Part shown: positions 1-9,476 of the stretch, one piece after another | Numbering within the stretch: position 1 is the first letter of the stretch | How the letters are laid out: each line of letters begins with the position of its first letter | DNA from: Citricoccus muralis | Lineage (GTDB): Bacteria > Actinomycetota > Actinomycetes > Actinomycetales > Micrococcaceae | NCBI RefSeq assembly: GCF_029637705.1 | Contig: NZ_CP121252.1 | Coordinates: 434,001 to 498,000, forward strand | Length of the DNA stretch: 64,000 bases | Reading direction: 5' to 3' | Position numbers and translations under genes: made by a program | Notes under the pieces: generated by a model | What the model was told of the DNA's origin: nothing | The model's input: the letters and a program-made list of their open reading frames with translations, nothing else | Database searches by the model: none

Positions 1-647
1 TCTTCTTCTGGATATGCGTGCCCTTCATCGCCGAGATCCCGTGGGTCGCCGATAACGTGAGCTTCCTGGGCACTATCAACGATGCCCAAGTGGCCATGGC
101 CGCAGCCATCGCGTGCTTCATGGTGCCCGCCCAGCGTCGTCGTGACGACCGCACCGGCGCCCCGCTGCTGCGCTGGTCTGCGGCCAAGGAAATCCCTTGG
201 GGGCTGCTGTTGCTCTTCGGCGGCGGCCTCTCACTGTCTGCCATGTTCACGGCTACCGGGTTCAGCGAGTGGGTCGGCGAGCAGGTCAGCGGTCTGACTG
301 CTATGCCGTCGTGGGTGATCATCGTCGCCGTCATCGTTGTCGGCCTGATCCTCACCGAGCTCACGTCCAATACGGCTACTGCCGCGGCGTTCTTGCCGAT
401 TTTCGGTGCCGTGGCCATCGGTGTGGGTATCGATCCACTGTTCATGACCATCGCGGTGACCCTGGCCGTCTGCTCCGCTTACATGCTCCCGGTGGCAACC
501 CCGTCAAACGCAGTGGCCTTCGGATCTGGAGAGATTACTATCAAGCAGATGGTCCGCGCTGGTCTCTGGCTGAACCTGATCTCCCTGGCTTTGATCATGG
601 TGGTCATGTACACCTTGGTCCCCATGGTGTTCGGTATCTCGTTGTAA
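1..647 (+). CDS. SLC13/DASS-family carboxylate transporter, C-terminal part
   Basis: The gene is cut by the window start; its frame is open from base 3 and about 214 residues remain. The product is an inner-membrane secondary transporter, probably for di- or tricarboxylates. Visible family signatures are ELTSNTATAAAF (an SNT substrate/Na+ site) and PVATPSNAVAFGSG near the end, with hydrophobic helices between them. It shares this layout with the complete SLC13-type gene at 20611-22146, so the window carries two paralogues. The substrate cannot be read from the sequence. It is followed after 46 bases by the muconolactone-isomerase-like gene, which may be co-transcribed. Confidence 0.85.
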   Translation, partial: FFWICVPFIAEIPWVADNVSFLGTINDAQVAMAAAIACFMVPAQRRRDDRTGAPLLRWSAAKEIPWGLLLLFGGGLSLSAMFTATGFSEWVGEQVSGLTAMPSWVIIVAVIVVGLILTELTSNTATAAAFLPIFGAVAIGVGIDPLFMTIAVTLAVCSAYMLPVATPSNAVAFGSGEITIKQMVRAGLWLNLISLALIMVVMYTLVPMVFGISL

Positions 648-693
648 TTCCGACATCGCCGACACCACACGTTTCCTCAACGAAAGGACACCC

Positions 694-999
694 ATGCTTT
701 TTCTTGCCCGGATGGACGTGCGCTTCCCTGAATCCATGGATGCGCAGACGAAAGCTGACTACCAAGCCCAGGAGAAAAGCTACTCCGCGGACCTTCAGCG
801 CCGCGGCGTGTTGAAAGGGATTTGGCGCGTGGTGGGGGAGTACGCGAACTATTCCATCTACGACGTCGACGGTCACGACGAGCTACACGCGATCTTCCAA
901 GGGTTCCCGATGTTCCCCTATATGAAGGTGCAAGTAACTCCGCTCGCACAGCACCCCAATGCGACGGCGGATGAATTCTTCGCGCCACCATCCACATGA
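694..999 (+). CDS. muconolactone delta-isomerase family protein
   Basis: This 101-residue protein matches the small muconolactone isomerase (CatC) family over its full length. It starts MLFLARMDVRFP, has the core LKGIWRVVGEYANYSIYDV, and carries the F-PMFPYM segment followed by a conserved HP near the end. Family members isomerise muconolactone to 3-oxoadipate enol-lactone in the catechol branch of the beta-ketoadipate pathway. A GAAAGGA ribosome site lies 7 bases before the ATG. No other cat genes are visible nearby, so the true substrate may be another lactone. The neighbouring carboxylate transporter suggests a small-acid catabolic role, which is inference. Confidence 0.75.
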   Translation: MLFLARMDVRFPESMDAQTKADYQAQEKSYSADLQRRGVLKGIWRVVGEYANYSIYDVDGHDELHAIFQGFPMFPYMKVQVTPLAQHPNATADEFFAPPST

Positions 1000-1128
1000 C
1001 GACGGACACAAATCTGCAGATCTGAAGGGAACGGAATACTCTAGGACCACGAGGGTGTTCCTACGGCGGGAGACAATACCAAGGAAAGAACACCTGCTCC
1101 GAGCGCAATCCCGGAAGTAGTTGACTGA

Positions 1129-3591
1129 GTGGACCGTGAGACCGACCTCCGTGTGGAGCGCGTCTTGGCGGAGATATCCTCATCCGCCCGCGTGCTGTGT
1201 CTCAATGCGCCGGAAGGCAGTGACTTCGAGCCGGTGGTTGAGGCATGGCTGAATGCCAGCGCACCGCTGGAGCCGGTGGATGTTCAAGATCCTGCTATCG
1301 TCTCATTTCTGGCAGACACGGGCTCGACCGTGGAAGAATCGCTCGTGGATCAGTATCCCGGCGCTCTCGTGCTGCACACCCAACAGACCGGGATCACCGG
1401 CCACCACATGGAGCAGCTGCTCGACGCCCTGCCGAAGGCGCGCATCGCCTTCATCGTGACCATCGCCGCTGTGGCGGTGGAATCCTCCGAAAAGCTCTAT
1501 TCGCGAGATGACACGGTGATCCTGTTCCCCGAGTCGCTATACTTCACCGCATCTGAGCTTACCGAGATGCTGGGTGATGCCGATCTCGGCCAGCAGTGCT
1601 TCCACGCCACCCTCGGTTGGCCGGCCGCGGTGCGCATCTGGCGCCGTCGTGGGGAGGACCCAGGCTATTCAGCGTTCCCGTTGATGCGCGCCTGCGCTTT
1701 GGCCATGTCACGTTGGGTGCGCCCGCTACCACTGGCCGGTCGTGAGCTGATTTTCCAGCTGGCCTATATTCCTCGCTTCAATCGGACGGTCTGCGAGGAA
1801 CTGAGCACGACGAGGCACATGAGCATCGAGTCGGCACAGGTGCTGGAAAATCTCGGTCTGGCTCGTCGCGTTGACACGACGACGATGCATGATGATCAGC
1901 CCTCCGGCCGTTGGTGGGCCATGCCCCCGATGATGGCCGAGGCGCTGCGCAGTCGGATGCGAACGGTCGATCCTGAGCTGGGCATGAACTACCGACATGA
2001 TGCCCTGATGGCCCTGGCCGCAGGAGGCGGATGGAATGAAGCCATCACTCGCGCCGTCGAATGGCACGCTGTAGACACCGGCACCGCACTGATCCTCGAG
2101 TACTGGGCGATTGCGGCCATCGACGATGAGGAACGGTTCTTGGGGAACCTCCGGACGTACTTCAGCAACGGGTCCGTCTCGGCCTCGCGCATGGATGTCC
2201 AGCATCTCGGCGCCTTTCTGGCCGGAGCCTTCTCGGGGAGCGACGAGTCGGTGTTCGAACGTTTCCGCTCCGCTTTCGCCAGCGCTGATGCTGAGGAACG
2301 GGACATTGCCGGACAGGGCATCTCGCCCCTGTTGTCGCGGCTGCTCGTGCTTCTGGTCACCAGAACAACGGGCACGGCCGAACGGGCACATGAGCACGCC
2401 GTCGAGCTGGCCGAGCTGTTGCAGTACGAAGCGGCGCCATCCGAAAACTCCTCGAAGCTGCGTCACGCGGAGTTGGCCCTGATCTGGCAGCAGCTCGGAT
2501 ACACGTTCCTGCTCACCTCAGACGGCCCGCGTGCGCTGAACTGTTACCGCCGCGCCATTCACATCAGCGCGGCTCAGGGATTCGGCGAACTGCGGCAGAA
2601 ATGCCTGGCCCAACTGCGGCTGGTCCAGTCCTCGCTGGAAATGCTCTTCCCCGGCCAAACCATGGTGGGGGCGCTCACGGCACTGAACTTGGAGGATGCC
2701 GGCGGATACTTTACTCGGGCCGGTCACGACGCGGTGTTGCTGGCCCAGGGATTCGACGCGCTGTGGGACCTTGACGGCGAACGGCTGCACGCCGTGCTCG
2801 ATGACTTCGCCCCCACCGCGCAATCCGGTGAGCTCTGGCCCTTCAGTGCTTTTCTCACGGTCGTTTATGAATCCATTTTTGGCGACAAGGTGCGCGCCCG
2901 CCGCCTGCTGCGGGATTATGCTCCTACCCGTGGAAACGACCAGGGCACCTGGGCGCAGCTCCTCGACTGCGCCGAAGTGGTGTACCTGCTGATGGAAGGC
3001 TCCCACGCAAAAGTCATCGACCTCACGCGCCACATCGACGCCCGCCGGGCAACGGTGATGCTCGCGGCGCGCACCGCCGCACAAATGGCGCTCGGCGACT
3101 TTGATTCCGTGCGCCGGGTGCGCCTGCCCGGACCCGCGATGCGCGACGACGATGCTCTGCTGCCCGCCACCACCATCGACGTCCTGCGTGCCTATGCCGA
3201 CCACATCGCTGACGGAACCGATGCGGCCGAATCGCTCGACGGGCGCCTGCCCAGCGATATGCCGCTGTTCGTCACGCTGTACTTGTGGGTGATGGGCGCG
3301 TCCGAAGAAGACATCACCAGCATCTTCGATCTCGATGACGAACGCCGTGCCCGCCTGCGCGGAATCCGCCGTGGCACGGAGATCCCGCCCCAGGTGCGCC
3401 CGCAGCTCACAGAACGCGAACGCGAAATTATCGGGGCCCTGGCCCGGGGCATGGACCGTACGGAAATGGCACGGACCATGTTCCTGTCGGTGAACACCAT
3501 CAAAACGCAGCTGTCTTCCGCCTACCGCAAGCTCGGGGCGTCCAGTCGGCAGGAAGCCCTGGAGGAGGCTGCACGTCGGGGTTACGTGTGA
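1129..3591 (+). CDS. large LuxR-family transcriptional regulator (MalT/LAL-like)
   Basis: The product is 820 residues. A LuxR-type helix-turn-helix occupies about residues 760-820 (LTEREREIIGALARG, then SVNTIKTQLSSAYRKLGASS). The middle is an alpha-helical, TPR-like region rich in Ala and Leu, as in MalT/LAL activators. The N-terminal position of the usual STAND NTPase holds RVLCLNAPEGSDFEPVVEAW, so the expected GxxxxGK[ST] Walker A motif is lost. The start is GTG; its ribosome site is weak, so a slightly later start is possible. The gene stands alone between the isomerase and purA. Its target is unknown. Confidence 0.8.
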   Translation: MDRETDLRVERVLAEISSSARVLCLNAPEGSDFEPVVEAWLNASAPLEPVDVQDPAIVSFLADTGSTVEESLVDQYPGALVLHTQQTGITGHHMEQLLDALPKARIAFIVTIAAVAVESSEKLYSRDDTVILFPESLYFTASELTEMLGDADLGQQCFHATLGWPAAVRIWRRRGEDPGYSAFPLMRACALAMSRWVRPLPLAGRELIFQLAYIPRFNRTVCEELSTTRHMSIESAQVLENLGLARRVDTTTMHDDQPSGRWWAMPPMMAEALRSRMRTVDPELGMNYRHDALMALAAGGGWNEAITRAVEWHAVDTGTALILEYWAIAAIDDEERFLGNLRTYFSNGSVSASRMDVQHLGAFLAGAFSGSDESVFERFRSAFASADAEERDIAGQGISPLLSRLLVLLVTRTTGTAERAHEHAVELAELLQYEAAPSENSSKLRHAELALIWQQLGYTFLLTSDGPRALNCYRRAIHISAAQGFGELRQKCLAQLRLVQSSLEMLFPGQTMVGALTALNLEDAGGYFTRAGHDAVLLAQGFDALWDLDGERLHAVLDDFAPTAQSGELWPFSAFLTVVYESIFGDKVRARRLLRDYAPTRGNDQGTWAQLLDCAEVVYLLMEGSHAKVIDLTRHIDARRATVMLAARTAAQMALGDFDSVRRVRLPGPAMRDDDALLPATTIDVLRAYADHIADGTDAAESLDGRLPSDMPLFVTLYLWVMGASEEDITSIFDLDDERRARLRGIRRGTEIPPQVRPQLTEREREIIGALARGMDRTEMARTMFLSVNTIKTQLSSAYRKLGASSRQEALEEAARRGYV

Positions 3592-3729
3592 GCCAGCATG
3601 TGTCGGCCACCACTGGTAAAATCGAGTTCTGAGAGACCTCGGGCGCTTTCGTCTCGAGGGCTTTCGCATGTCGAGGACCGTGAGGTCGCCGAAACGGCGT
3701 CCCGTGCGGCCCAAAGGGAGAGATAGTCA

Positions 3730-5025
3730 ATGCCAGCAATAGCGATCGTCGGTGCCCAGTGGGGCGACGAAGGCAAGGGTAAAGCAACCGATCTGCTCGG
3801 TGGCCGTGTCGACTACGTCGTCAAGCCCAACGGCGGCAACAACGCCGGTCATACCGTCGTCGTCGGCGGTGAGAAGTTCGAGCTGAAGCTGCTGCCCGCT
3901 GGCATCCTGTCCCCGAACGCCACCCCGGTGATCGGCAACGGCGTGGTGATCAACCTCGAGGCGCTCTTCGAAGAAATCGACGGCCTCGAAGCCCGAGGAC
4001 ATGACTGCTCCCACTTGAGGATCTCGGCCAACGCGCACCTGGTCGCCCCGTATCACCAGACCCTCGACAAGGTCACCGAGCGGTTTCTGGGCAAGCGCGC
4101 CATCGGCACCACCGGCCGCGGCATCGGCCCCACCTACCAGGACAAGGTGGCCCGACTGGGCATTCGCGTCCAAGATATCTACGACGAGTCCATCCTCCGG
4201 CAGAAGATCGACGGGGCGCTGCGCCAGAAGAACGAGCTGCTGGTGAAGCTCTACAACCGCCGCGCCATCACCGTGGACGAGATCGCCGAATACTTCCTCT
4301 CCTACGCCGAGCGGCTACGCCCCATGGTGGTCGACACCACCATCCTGCTCAATGACGCGCTCGACCGCGACGAGCTGGTGCTGATGGAGGGGGGTCAGGC
4401 CACCTACCTTGACGTCGACCACGGCACCTATCCATTCGTGACTTCCTCGAACCCGACCGCCGGCGGCGCCTCGGTGGGGGCGGGCATCGGCCCGACCCGC
4501 TTCACCCGCACCATCGGCATCGTCAAGGCGTACACCACCCGCGTGGGTGCCGGCCCGTTCCCCACGGAGCTCTTCGACGAGATCGGTGAGCAACTGCGCA
4601 TCAATGGCGGCGAATTCGGTGTGAACACCGGCCGCCCGCGCCGCACCGGCTGGTACGACGCCGTGATGGCCCGCTACGCATCCCGCGTGAACGGCTTCAC
4701 CGACTACTTCCTCACCAAGCTCGATGTGCTCACCGGGCTCAAAGAGATCCCGGTGTGTGTGGGCTACGACGTCGACGGCGTGCACCACGATGAGATGCCG
4801 ATGACCCAGACCGGATTCCACCATGCCAAGCCCGTGTACCGGACCTTCCCGGGCTGGACCGAGGATATCTCCGGCGCCCGCACCCTGGAGGACCTGCCGC
4901 AGAACGCCCGCGACTATGTGCTGGCCCTGGAGGAGCTCTCCGGCACCCGGATCTCCGCTATCGGCGTGGGCCCGGGGCGTGACGAAGTGGTCCAGATCCG
5001 CGACCTCGTCGTCGACGAGGGCTGA
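3730..5025 (+). CDS. purA: adenylosuccinate synthetase
   Basis: This 431-residue cytosolic enzyme joins IMP and aspartate using GTP, the first committed step from IMP to AMP. The family signature GDEGKGK lies at residues 12-18 (catalytic Asp13) and NGGNNAGHT at 34-42 (catalytic His41). The GTP-binding and IMP-binding segments follow in normal order and the length is standard. The ATG has an AGGGAGA ribosome site about 9 bases upstream. A TAAAAT hexamer near 3615 in the preceding 138-base gap is a plausible -10 box. The gene seems to be its own transcription unit. Confidence 0.98.
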   Translation: MPAIAIVGAQWGDEGKGKATDLLGGRVDYVVKPNGGNNAGHTVVVGGEKFELKLLPAGILSPNATPVIGNGVVINLEALFEEIDGLEARGHDCSHLRISANAHLVAPYHQTLDKVTERFLGKRAIGTTGRGIGPTYQDKVARLGIRVQDIYDESILRQKIDGALRQKNELLVKLYNRRAITVDEIAEYFLSYAERLRPMVVDTTILLNDALDRDELVLMEGGQATYLDVDHGTYPFVTSSNPTAGGASVGAGIGPTRFTRTIGIVKAYTTRVGAGPFPTELFDEIGEQLRINGGEFGVNTGRPRRTGWYDAVMARYASRVNGFTDYFLTKLDVLTGLKEIPVCVGYDVDGVHHDEMPMTQTGFHHAKPVYRTFPGWTEDISGARTLEDLPQNARDYVLALEELSGTRISAIGVGPGRDEVVQIRDLVVDEG

Positions 5026-5082
5026 CCTTTCGCACGCACCCGGTCTGGTCCGGTTGTCTCAGCATCGTTGATCGGAGCGCAC

Positions 5083-6723
5083 ATGGTGACAGTGGCCGAA
5101 CAGGTCGGGACGTTCCTGGCTCGGTTGGGAGTCGGGCACGTTTTCGGTGTGGTGGGCAGCGGCAATTTCGCCGTCACCAACGCCCTGCGAGCTGCCGGTG
5201 TGCCCTTCACCGCCACCCGCCACGAAGGTGGAGCGGCGACCATGGCCGATGCCTACTCGCGAATGAGCGGTAAGGTCGGGGTGGTGTCGGTCCATCAAGG
5301 ATGCGGGCTGACCAACGCCGGCACGGGCATCGGTGAGGCGGCGAAATCGCGCACCCCGATGATCGTGTTGGCCGCGGAGACGGTTGCGCACCAGATTCAC
5401 TCGAATTTCGCGATGGACCAGCGCGACTACACCCGGTCCCTGACGGCCACTCCGGAGCGCATCCATTCGGCCGAGTCCGCCATTGCGGATACTCTGCGAG
5501 CGTTTCGCACCGCGGTGCGGGAGCGCCGCACCGTGGTGCTCAACTTGCCACTGGATGTGCAAGCCACTGAAGCGGTCGGCGAAGTTCCCGAGCTCACCGT
5601 GGAACCCCGGGCAGAAGTCGTTCCCTCGGAAGTACAGCTCACCGCGCTCGCGGACGCTATTGCCCGCGCCGAGCGTCCCGTCTTCATCGCCGGACGCGGT
5701 GGGCGGACGGCAAAGAACGAGATTCTCGAGCTGGCCCGCCACGTGGGCGCGCTGGTGGCCACCGGGGCGGTGGCGAAAGGGCTGTTCAACGAGGATGACT
5801 TCGACCTGGGGATCTCCGGCGGCTTCTCGTCGCCTGTGACGGCCAGCCTGATTACCGGCGCGGATCTGATCGTCGCTTTCGGATCGGCGCTGAACATGTG
5901 GACCACGCGCCACGGGAACCTGATCGGAGCCGATACGACGGTCGCCCAAATCGATATTGAAGATTCAGCTCTGGGCGCGCACCGTCCCGTGCAGATCCCG
6001 GTGCTCGGCAGTTCCGCAGCCACCGCCGCGGCCCTGCTGAGCCGTCTGCGCGACCACGGTGGAATCCGCTACCGCACTGAGGCGGTCCGTGAAGAGATCA
6101 GCAACGGCGCCCGCTGGAAGGACGTGCAGACCGAGGACCTGGGGGAGGACGGCTCCGCCATCGACCCCCGCGAACTGAGCAAAGCGGTGAACAACATGCT
6201 TCCGGCCGAGCGGATCGTCAGCATCGATTCGGGCAACTTCATGGGCTACCCGAGCCAGTATTTCGACGTCCCCGACGAATTTGGGTTCTGCTTCACCCAA
6301 GCGTTCCAAGCCATCGGTCTCGGGCTTTACACCGCCATCGGCGCAGCCCTGGCCCAACCGCAACGGATGCCCGTGCTCGGTACCGGAGACGGTGGTTTCC
6401 TGATGTCGGTTCAGGAACTTGAGACCGCAGTTCGCCTGCGTCTTCCCCTGGTGACCGTGGTCTACAACGATGCTTCCTACTCAGCAGAAGTCCATCACTT
6501 CGGGCCGGACCAGGACATGGGCGCGGTGACGTTCCCCGACACCGACATCGCCGCCATTGCGCGCGGATTCGGAGCCGAAGCTATCACCGTTCGTTCCGTT
6601 GATGATCTGAAACCGCTCGAGCACTGGGTGGCTTCGAACCCTCAGGGTCCCTTCGTGATTGACGCGAAGATCGCTAGTGATGGCGGCTCCTGGTGGCTCA
6701 AAGAAGCCTTCAAAGGGCACTGA
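5083..6723 (+). CDS. thiamine-diphosphate-dependent enzyme, acetolactate synthase-like
   Basis: The 546-residue product has the three-domain ThDP decarboxylase/carboligase fold. The N-terminal domain carries the catalytic glutamate in ATRHEGGAATMADAYSR. The C-terminal domain carries the ThDP-Mg2+ motif beginning GTGDGGFLMS and ending at YNDASY. I chose ATG 5083 because a GGAG site sits 5 bases before it; a TTG at 5068 would lie upstream of that site. The subfamily (acetolactate synthase, benzoylformate decarboxylase or another oxo-acid enzyme) is not decided by the visible motifs. It is followed closely by the interrupted cyclase gene, and the pair may act on one substrate. Confidence 0.8.
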   Translation: MVTVAEQVGTFLARLGVGHVFGVVGSGNFAVTNALRAAGVPFTATRHEGGAATMADAYSRMSGKVGVVSVHQGCGLTNAGTGIGEAAKSRTPMIVLAAETVAHQIHSNFAMDQRDYTRSLTATPERIHSAESAIADTLRAFRTAVRERRTVVLNLPLDVQATEAVGEVPELTVEPRAEVVPSEVQLTALADAIARAERPVFIAGRGGRTAKNEILELARHVGALVATGAVAKGLFNEDDFDLGISGGFSSPVTASLITGADLIVAFGSALNMWTTRHGNLIGADTTVAQIDIEDSALGAHRPVQIPVLGSSAATAAALLSRLRDHGGIRYRTEAVREEISNGARWKDVQTEDLGEDGSAIDPRELSKAVNNMLPAERIVSIDSGNFMGYPSQYFDVPDEFGFCFTQAFQAIGLGLYTAIGAALAQPQRMPVLGTGDGGFLMSVQELETAVRLRLPLVTVVYNDASYSAEVHHFGPDQDMGAVTFPDTDIAAIARGFGAEAITVRSVDDLKPLEHWVASNPQGPFVIDAKIASDGGSWWLKEAFKGH

Positions 6724-6769
6724 CACGACCGACCGACACCGTCCTACTCCTTCACCTAGAGGAAACGTC

Positions 6770-7546
6770 ATGACCACACTGAATTCCTTGATGGCTGGCC
6801 TGTCCGATGGCTCCATCCGCGTCATCGATCTCACCAACAAGCTCTCACCCTCCACCCCGACGTTGCGGCTCCCGGAGCCCTTCGAGAATCTCATCGACTT
6901 CAGCCTGGACGAGGTCAGCGCCTACAACGATCCCGGGCCCTTCTAGAAGCACCACAACATCCACACTGGTGAGCACATCGGCACCCACCTTGATGCACCG
7001 ATCCATTGGATTTCGGGTCGCGAAGGACACGACGTCTCGACCATCCCGGTCGAGCGTCTGATGGGACCCGCGGTCGTGATCGATGTGAGCGAGCAGGTGG
7101 ACGAGAACCCCGACTTTCTGCTCGAGACTGACGATGTCACAGCCTGGGAAGCCGAATACGGACCCCTGCCGGAGAATGGATGGCTGCTGCTGCGCACCGG
7201 CTGGGACCGCTACTCTCAGGACCAAGAAGCCTTTCTGAATGCCGACGAGACCGGTTCTCACACTCCCGGAATTTCCGCCGAGGCAGCACTGTGGCTAGCC
7301 ACGGAGACCAAGCTGTCCGGCGTCGGTGTCGAAACCGTGGGTATCGACGCCGGACGCGGTGCGGAACTGGATCCGCCGTTCCCGGTGCACTATCACTTCT
7401 TGGGCAACGACAAGTACGGCATCACCTCGCTGCAGAACCTCGATCAGCTACCGCCGACCGGTGCGATGCTCGTGGTGGCACCCCTACCGATCACCGGTGG
7501 CACCGGTAGCCCCACCCGGGTGCTGGCCCTGGCAGAGAACGCCTAA
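6770..7546 (+). pseudogene. cyclase-family (kynurenine formamidase-like) hydrolase interrupted by one TAG
   Basis: Translation from ATG 6770 (AGAGGAA ribosome site) gives a full-length 258-position cyclase-family protein if one in-frame TAG at 6944-6946 (codon 59) is read through. The frame continues without any shift. The metal-binding signature HTGEHIGTHLDAPIH follows 5 codons after the stop. In relatives the stop position is usually an aromatic residue, so TGG to TAG is the simplest change. The next in-frame ATG, 7061, would lose the metal site. It follows the ThDP-enzyme gene by 46 bases, suggesting one operon. It is probably inactive unless the stop is suppressed or is a sequencing error. 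Confidence 0.8.
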
Positions 7547-7561
7547 CCTCGACCGGCCAGC

Positions 7562-8902
7562 TCAGACGTGCTGGTGCGTCTTTGCCTTCTTGGGGATCAT
7601 CGCGACGAACAGGGCGGCCATCGCGCCGACGATGGCGAACACGATGAAGTTCCACTCAAAGGGCAACTCGAGAGAGGCGATCCAGCCTCCCAACAGCGGC
7701 CCAACAATCGCGCCGATGCGTGCGAAGGACAGCGCCCATCCGGTGGCCGTAGCCCGAGCGTAGGGCGGGTAGTAGTCGGCCACCCAGCCCGTGAGCACGA
7801 GTGAGGTGGCAATGGTGCCGACGCCGGCGACGGCCACGAAGAGGTAGTTAATGACGATGCCGTTCGGGAACATCAGCATCAGGATGCCCAGTGCACCGAG
7901 AAGGTAAAACGTCACCAGGATGATTTTCTTACCCCACTTGTCAGCGGCGCCTCCGATGAAGACCCCACCGATGGCTGAAGCCAGCGAGAACACGGCGAGG
8001 AACGTGAGTGAAGAACCCAGCTCATAGCCGGCCGATTGCATGATGTTAGGCAGCCAGGTGTTCAGTCCGTACACCAGCAACAAGCCGCAGAAGAGGGCGA
8101 TCCAGAAACCGACCGTTGCCAGGGCGAAGGGGCCGGAGAACATCACGGAGAAGGACTTCTTCCAGTTCGCTTTCTCGCCTGACTCGGTGGCCACGCTCCA
8201 ATCGGAAACCCGGAACGGGGCGATGCCCAGTCGTTTCGCCTGAGAGGCGGCTTCAGAATGCTTGTCTTTGGCGACCAGGGTTTCCAACGATTCCGGCAAC
8301 TTCCACAGCAGCAGCGGAATGAGTAGGACGGGGATCGACCCGAAGCCCACCACCCAGCGCCAGCCCAAGTGCTCCACGGTGGCCAGTGCGATCAGCGCCG
8401 CCACCAGAATGCCAAGTGAGTACCCGGAATACATCAGACCGTAGTTCAGTGACCGCTTCTTCGGGTGCGAGTATTCGATGGTGAGCGCGGCGGCGACCGG
8501 AATCAGGCCGCCCATGCCAAGCCCGCCCAGGAAGCGGAACAGCGCGAAAATTTCGGGTGTGGGGGCCAGTGCGGCTCCGAGCTGCGTGGTGGTGAAGATG
8601 GCTACCGCAGTGATGAGCATCTTCTTACGGCCGAGACGGTCGGAGAGGCTGCCGATGAGCATCGCGCCGATCATCATGCCGAAGAGGGCGGCTGAGCCCA
8701 GCGCGCCGGCCTGCAGGGGATCCAAACCCCACGGTTCGTATGCCATCAATGAGGGCATCACCGCACCCAAGACGCCGACGTCATAGCCTTCGGCCAAGAT
8801 GGTGGCCCAGCACAGTGTCAGGACAAGGTTGGTGGTGCGGTCTGGTACTGGCCAGCTGGATTCGCTGGTGGCCGGGGGAGAGGTTGCCGCTGGTGTGGTC
8901 AT
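7562..8902 (-). CDS. MFS transporter, aromatic acid:H+ symporter-like
   Basis: The predicted protein is a 12-helix major facilitator of about 446 residues. Helix 1 contains ILAEGYDVGVLGAVMP, like the D-G-(Y/F)-D motif of the AAHS family (PcaK, BenK, MhpT relatives). Loop 2-3 holds GSLSDRLGRKK, the MFS A-motif. It probably imports an aromatic or other organic acid for the neighbouring catabolic genes, to which it is convergent with only 15 bases between stops. ATG 8902 gives a conventional short N-terminus; ATG 8938 is also possible, and neither has a clear ribosome site. Its upstream region is gene debris. Confidence 0.85.
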   Translation of the reverse strand: MTTPAATSPPATSESSWPVPDRTTNLVLTLCWATILAEGYDVGVLGAVMPSLMAYEPWGLDPLQAGALGSAALFGMMIGAMLIGSLSDRLGRKKMLITAVAIFTTTQLGAALAPTPEIFALFRFLGGLGMGGLIPVAAALTIEYSHPKKRSLNYGLMYSGYSLGILVAALIALATVEHLGWRWVVGFGSIPVLLIPLLLWKLPESLETLVAKDKHSEAASQAKRLGIAPFRVSDWSVATESGEKANWKKSFSVMFSGPFALATVGFWIALFCGLLLVYGLNTWLPNIMQSAGYELGSSLTFLAVFSLASAIGGVFIGGAADKWGKKIILVTFYLLGALGILMLMFPNGIVINYLFVAVAGVGTIATSLVLTGWVADYYPPYARATATGWALSFARIGAIVGPLLGGWIASLELPFEWNFIVFAIVGAMAALFVAMIPKKAKTHQHV

Positions 8903-9013
8903 GAGCAGACAGTATGTCGCAAAAGGTGAGCTGATCATTAACCGGAGACGAAGATGTCGCCACCCGTTGAGGCTCGCCTCTGACCAAGAATGCGAAGAAT
9001 CCTTGGCACCCCT

Positions 9014-9317
9014 TCAGGCGGAGCGCAGGGACTTTTCCATCGTGCGCAGCAGATGCGCGCGCTTCTCCCAAAGTCATGGGGGCATGCTGGTACAGGGCGT
9101 TCACCGAATACAGCATCGACCACAGCAGGGTGTTGATCCAGACCGACGGTAGCTGAGGGTCGATGGAACCGTCGTTGTGACCGCGGGCTACCACGGCGTC
9201 GATTGCCGGGTCGTAGAGATCGTCAGTCTCCGATGCAGTGTCTGTCGATTCCGTTCCGGAGGCGTCGTCGAAAGGCTGCAGCCACCAGCCGAAAACATTC
9301 AGCGCCAGGCTCCCCTC
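9014..9317 (-). pseudogene. TetR-family regulator remnant, C-terminal ligand domain only
   Basis: Reading leftward, one frame encodes DGSIDPQLPSVWINTLLWSM and continues to QHAPMTLGEA. This resembles the last helices of TetR-family regulators. The expected final helix, RAHLLRTMEKSLRSA then stop at 9014, is present but one frame away. The shift falls in a GCGCGC run near 9055-9062, a likely slippage site. The DNA-binding N-terminus is absent because the sequence is replaced by an ABC-ATPase fragment. It may once have regulated the adjacent permease. Assignment rests on helix pattern only. Confidence 0.5.
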
Positions 9318-9416
9318 GGAGCGGTGCTCACCATTGCTCACCGCCTTTCCACGGTGGTCGACGCGGACCAAATTGTGGGGATGGACGGGGGCCACGTGGC
9401 CGCCGGCGGCCGCCGC
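9318..9416 (+). pseudogene. ABC-transporter ATPase fragment (H-loop region)
   Basis: About 33 codons on the + strand read VLTIAHRLSTVVDADQIVGM followed by DGGHVAAGG. This is the characteristic H-loop/D-loop end of an ABC-exporter nucleotide-binding domain (IAHRLST with the switch histidine). No Walker A, signature motif or membrane domain is present on either side, so it is an internal shard of a larger lost gene. Confidence 0.7.
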
Positions 9417-9476
9417 CTTGTCGATCGATGGCGGCGACCAGTCCTCGGCTCCGGAAACAGGCTGAACCGAAGGGCC

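Larger units (their letters stand above)
8903..9476. other. gene-debris region between MFS permease and sunset protein
   Basis: These 574 bases contain no intact gene. Two coding remnants on opposite strands are recognisable: the end of a TetR-like regulator (- strand, 9014-9317) and an ABC-transporter ATPase fragment (+ strand, about 9318-9416). They abut, which implies a deletion or recombination that joined the insides of two genes. The rest (8903-9013 and 9417-9476) shows nothing I can name, apart from any promoter of the MFS gene. Confidence 0.6.

Noticed and set aside
5068-5082. TTG start for the ThDP enzyme
   Set aside because: The only good ribosome site lies between TTG 5068 and ATG 5083, so it supports the ATG.
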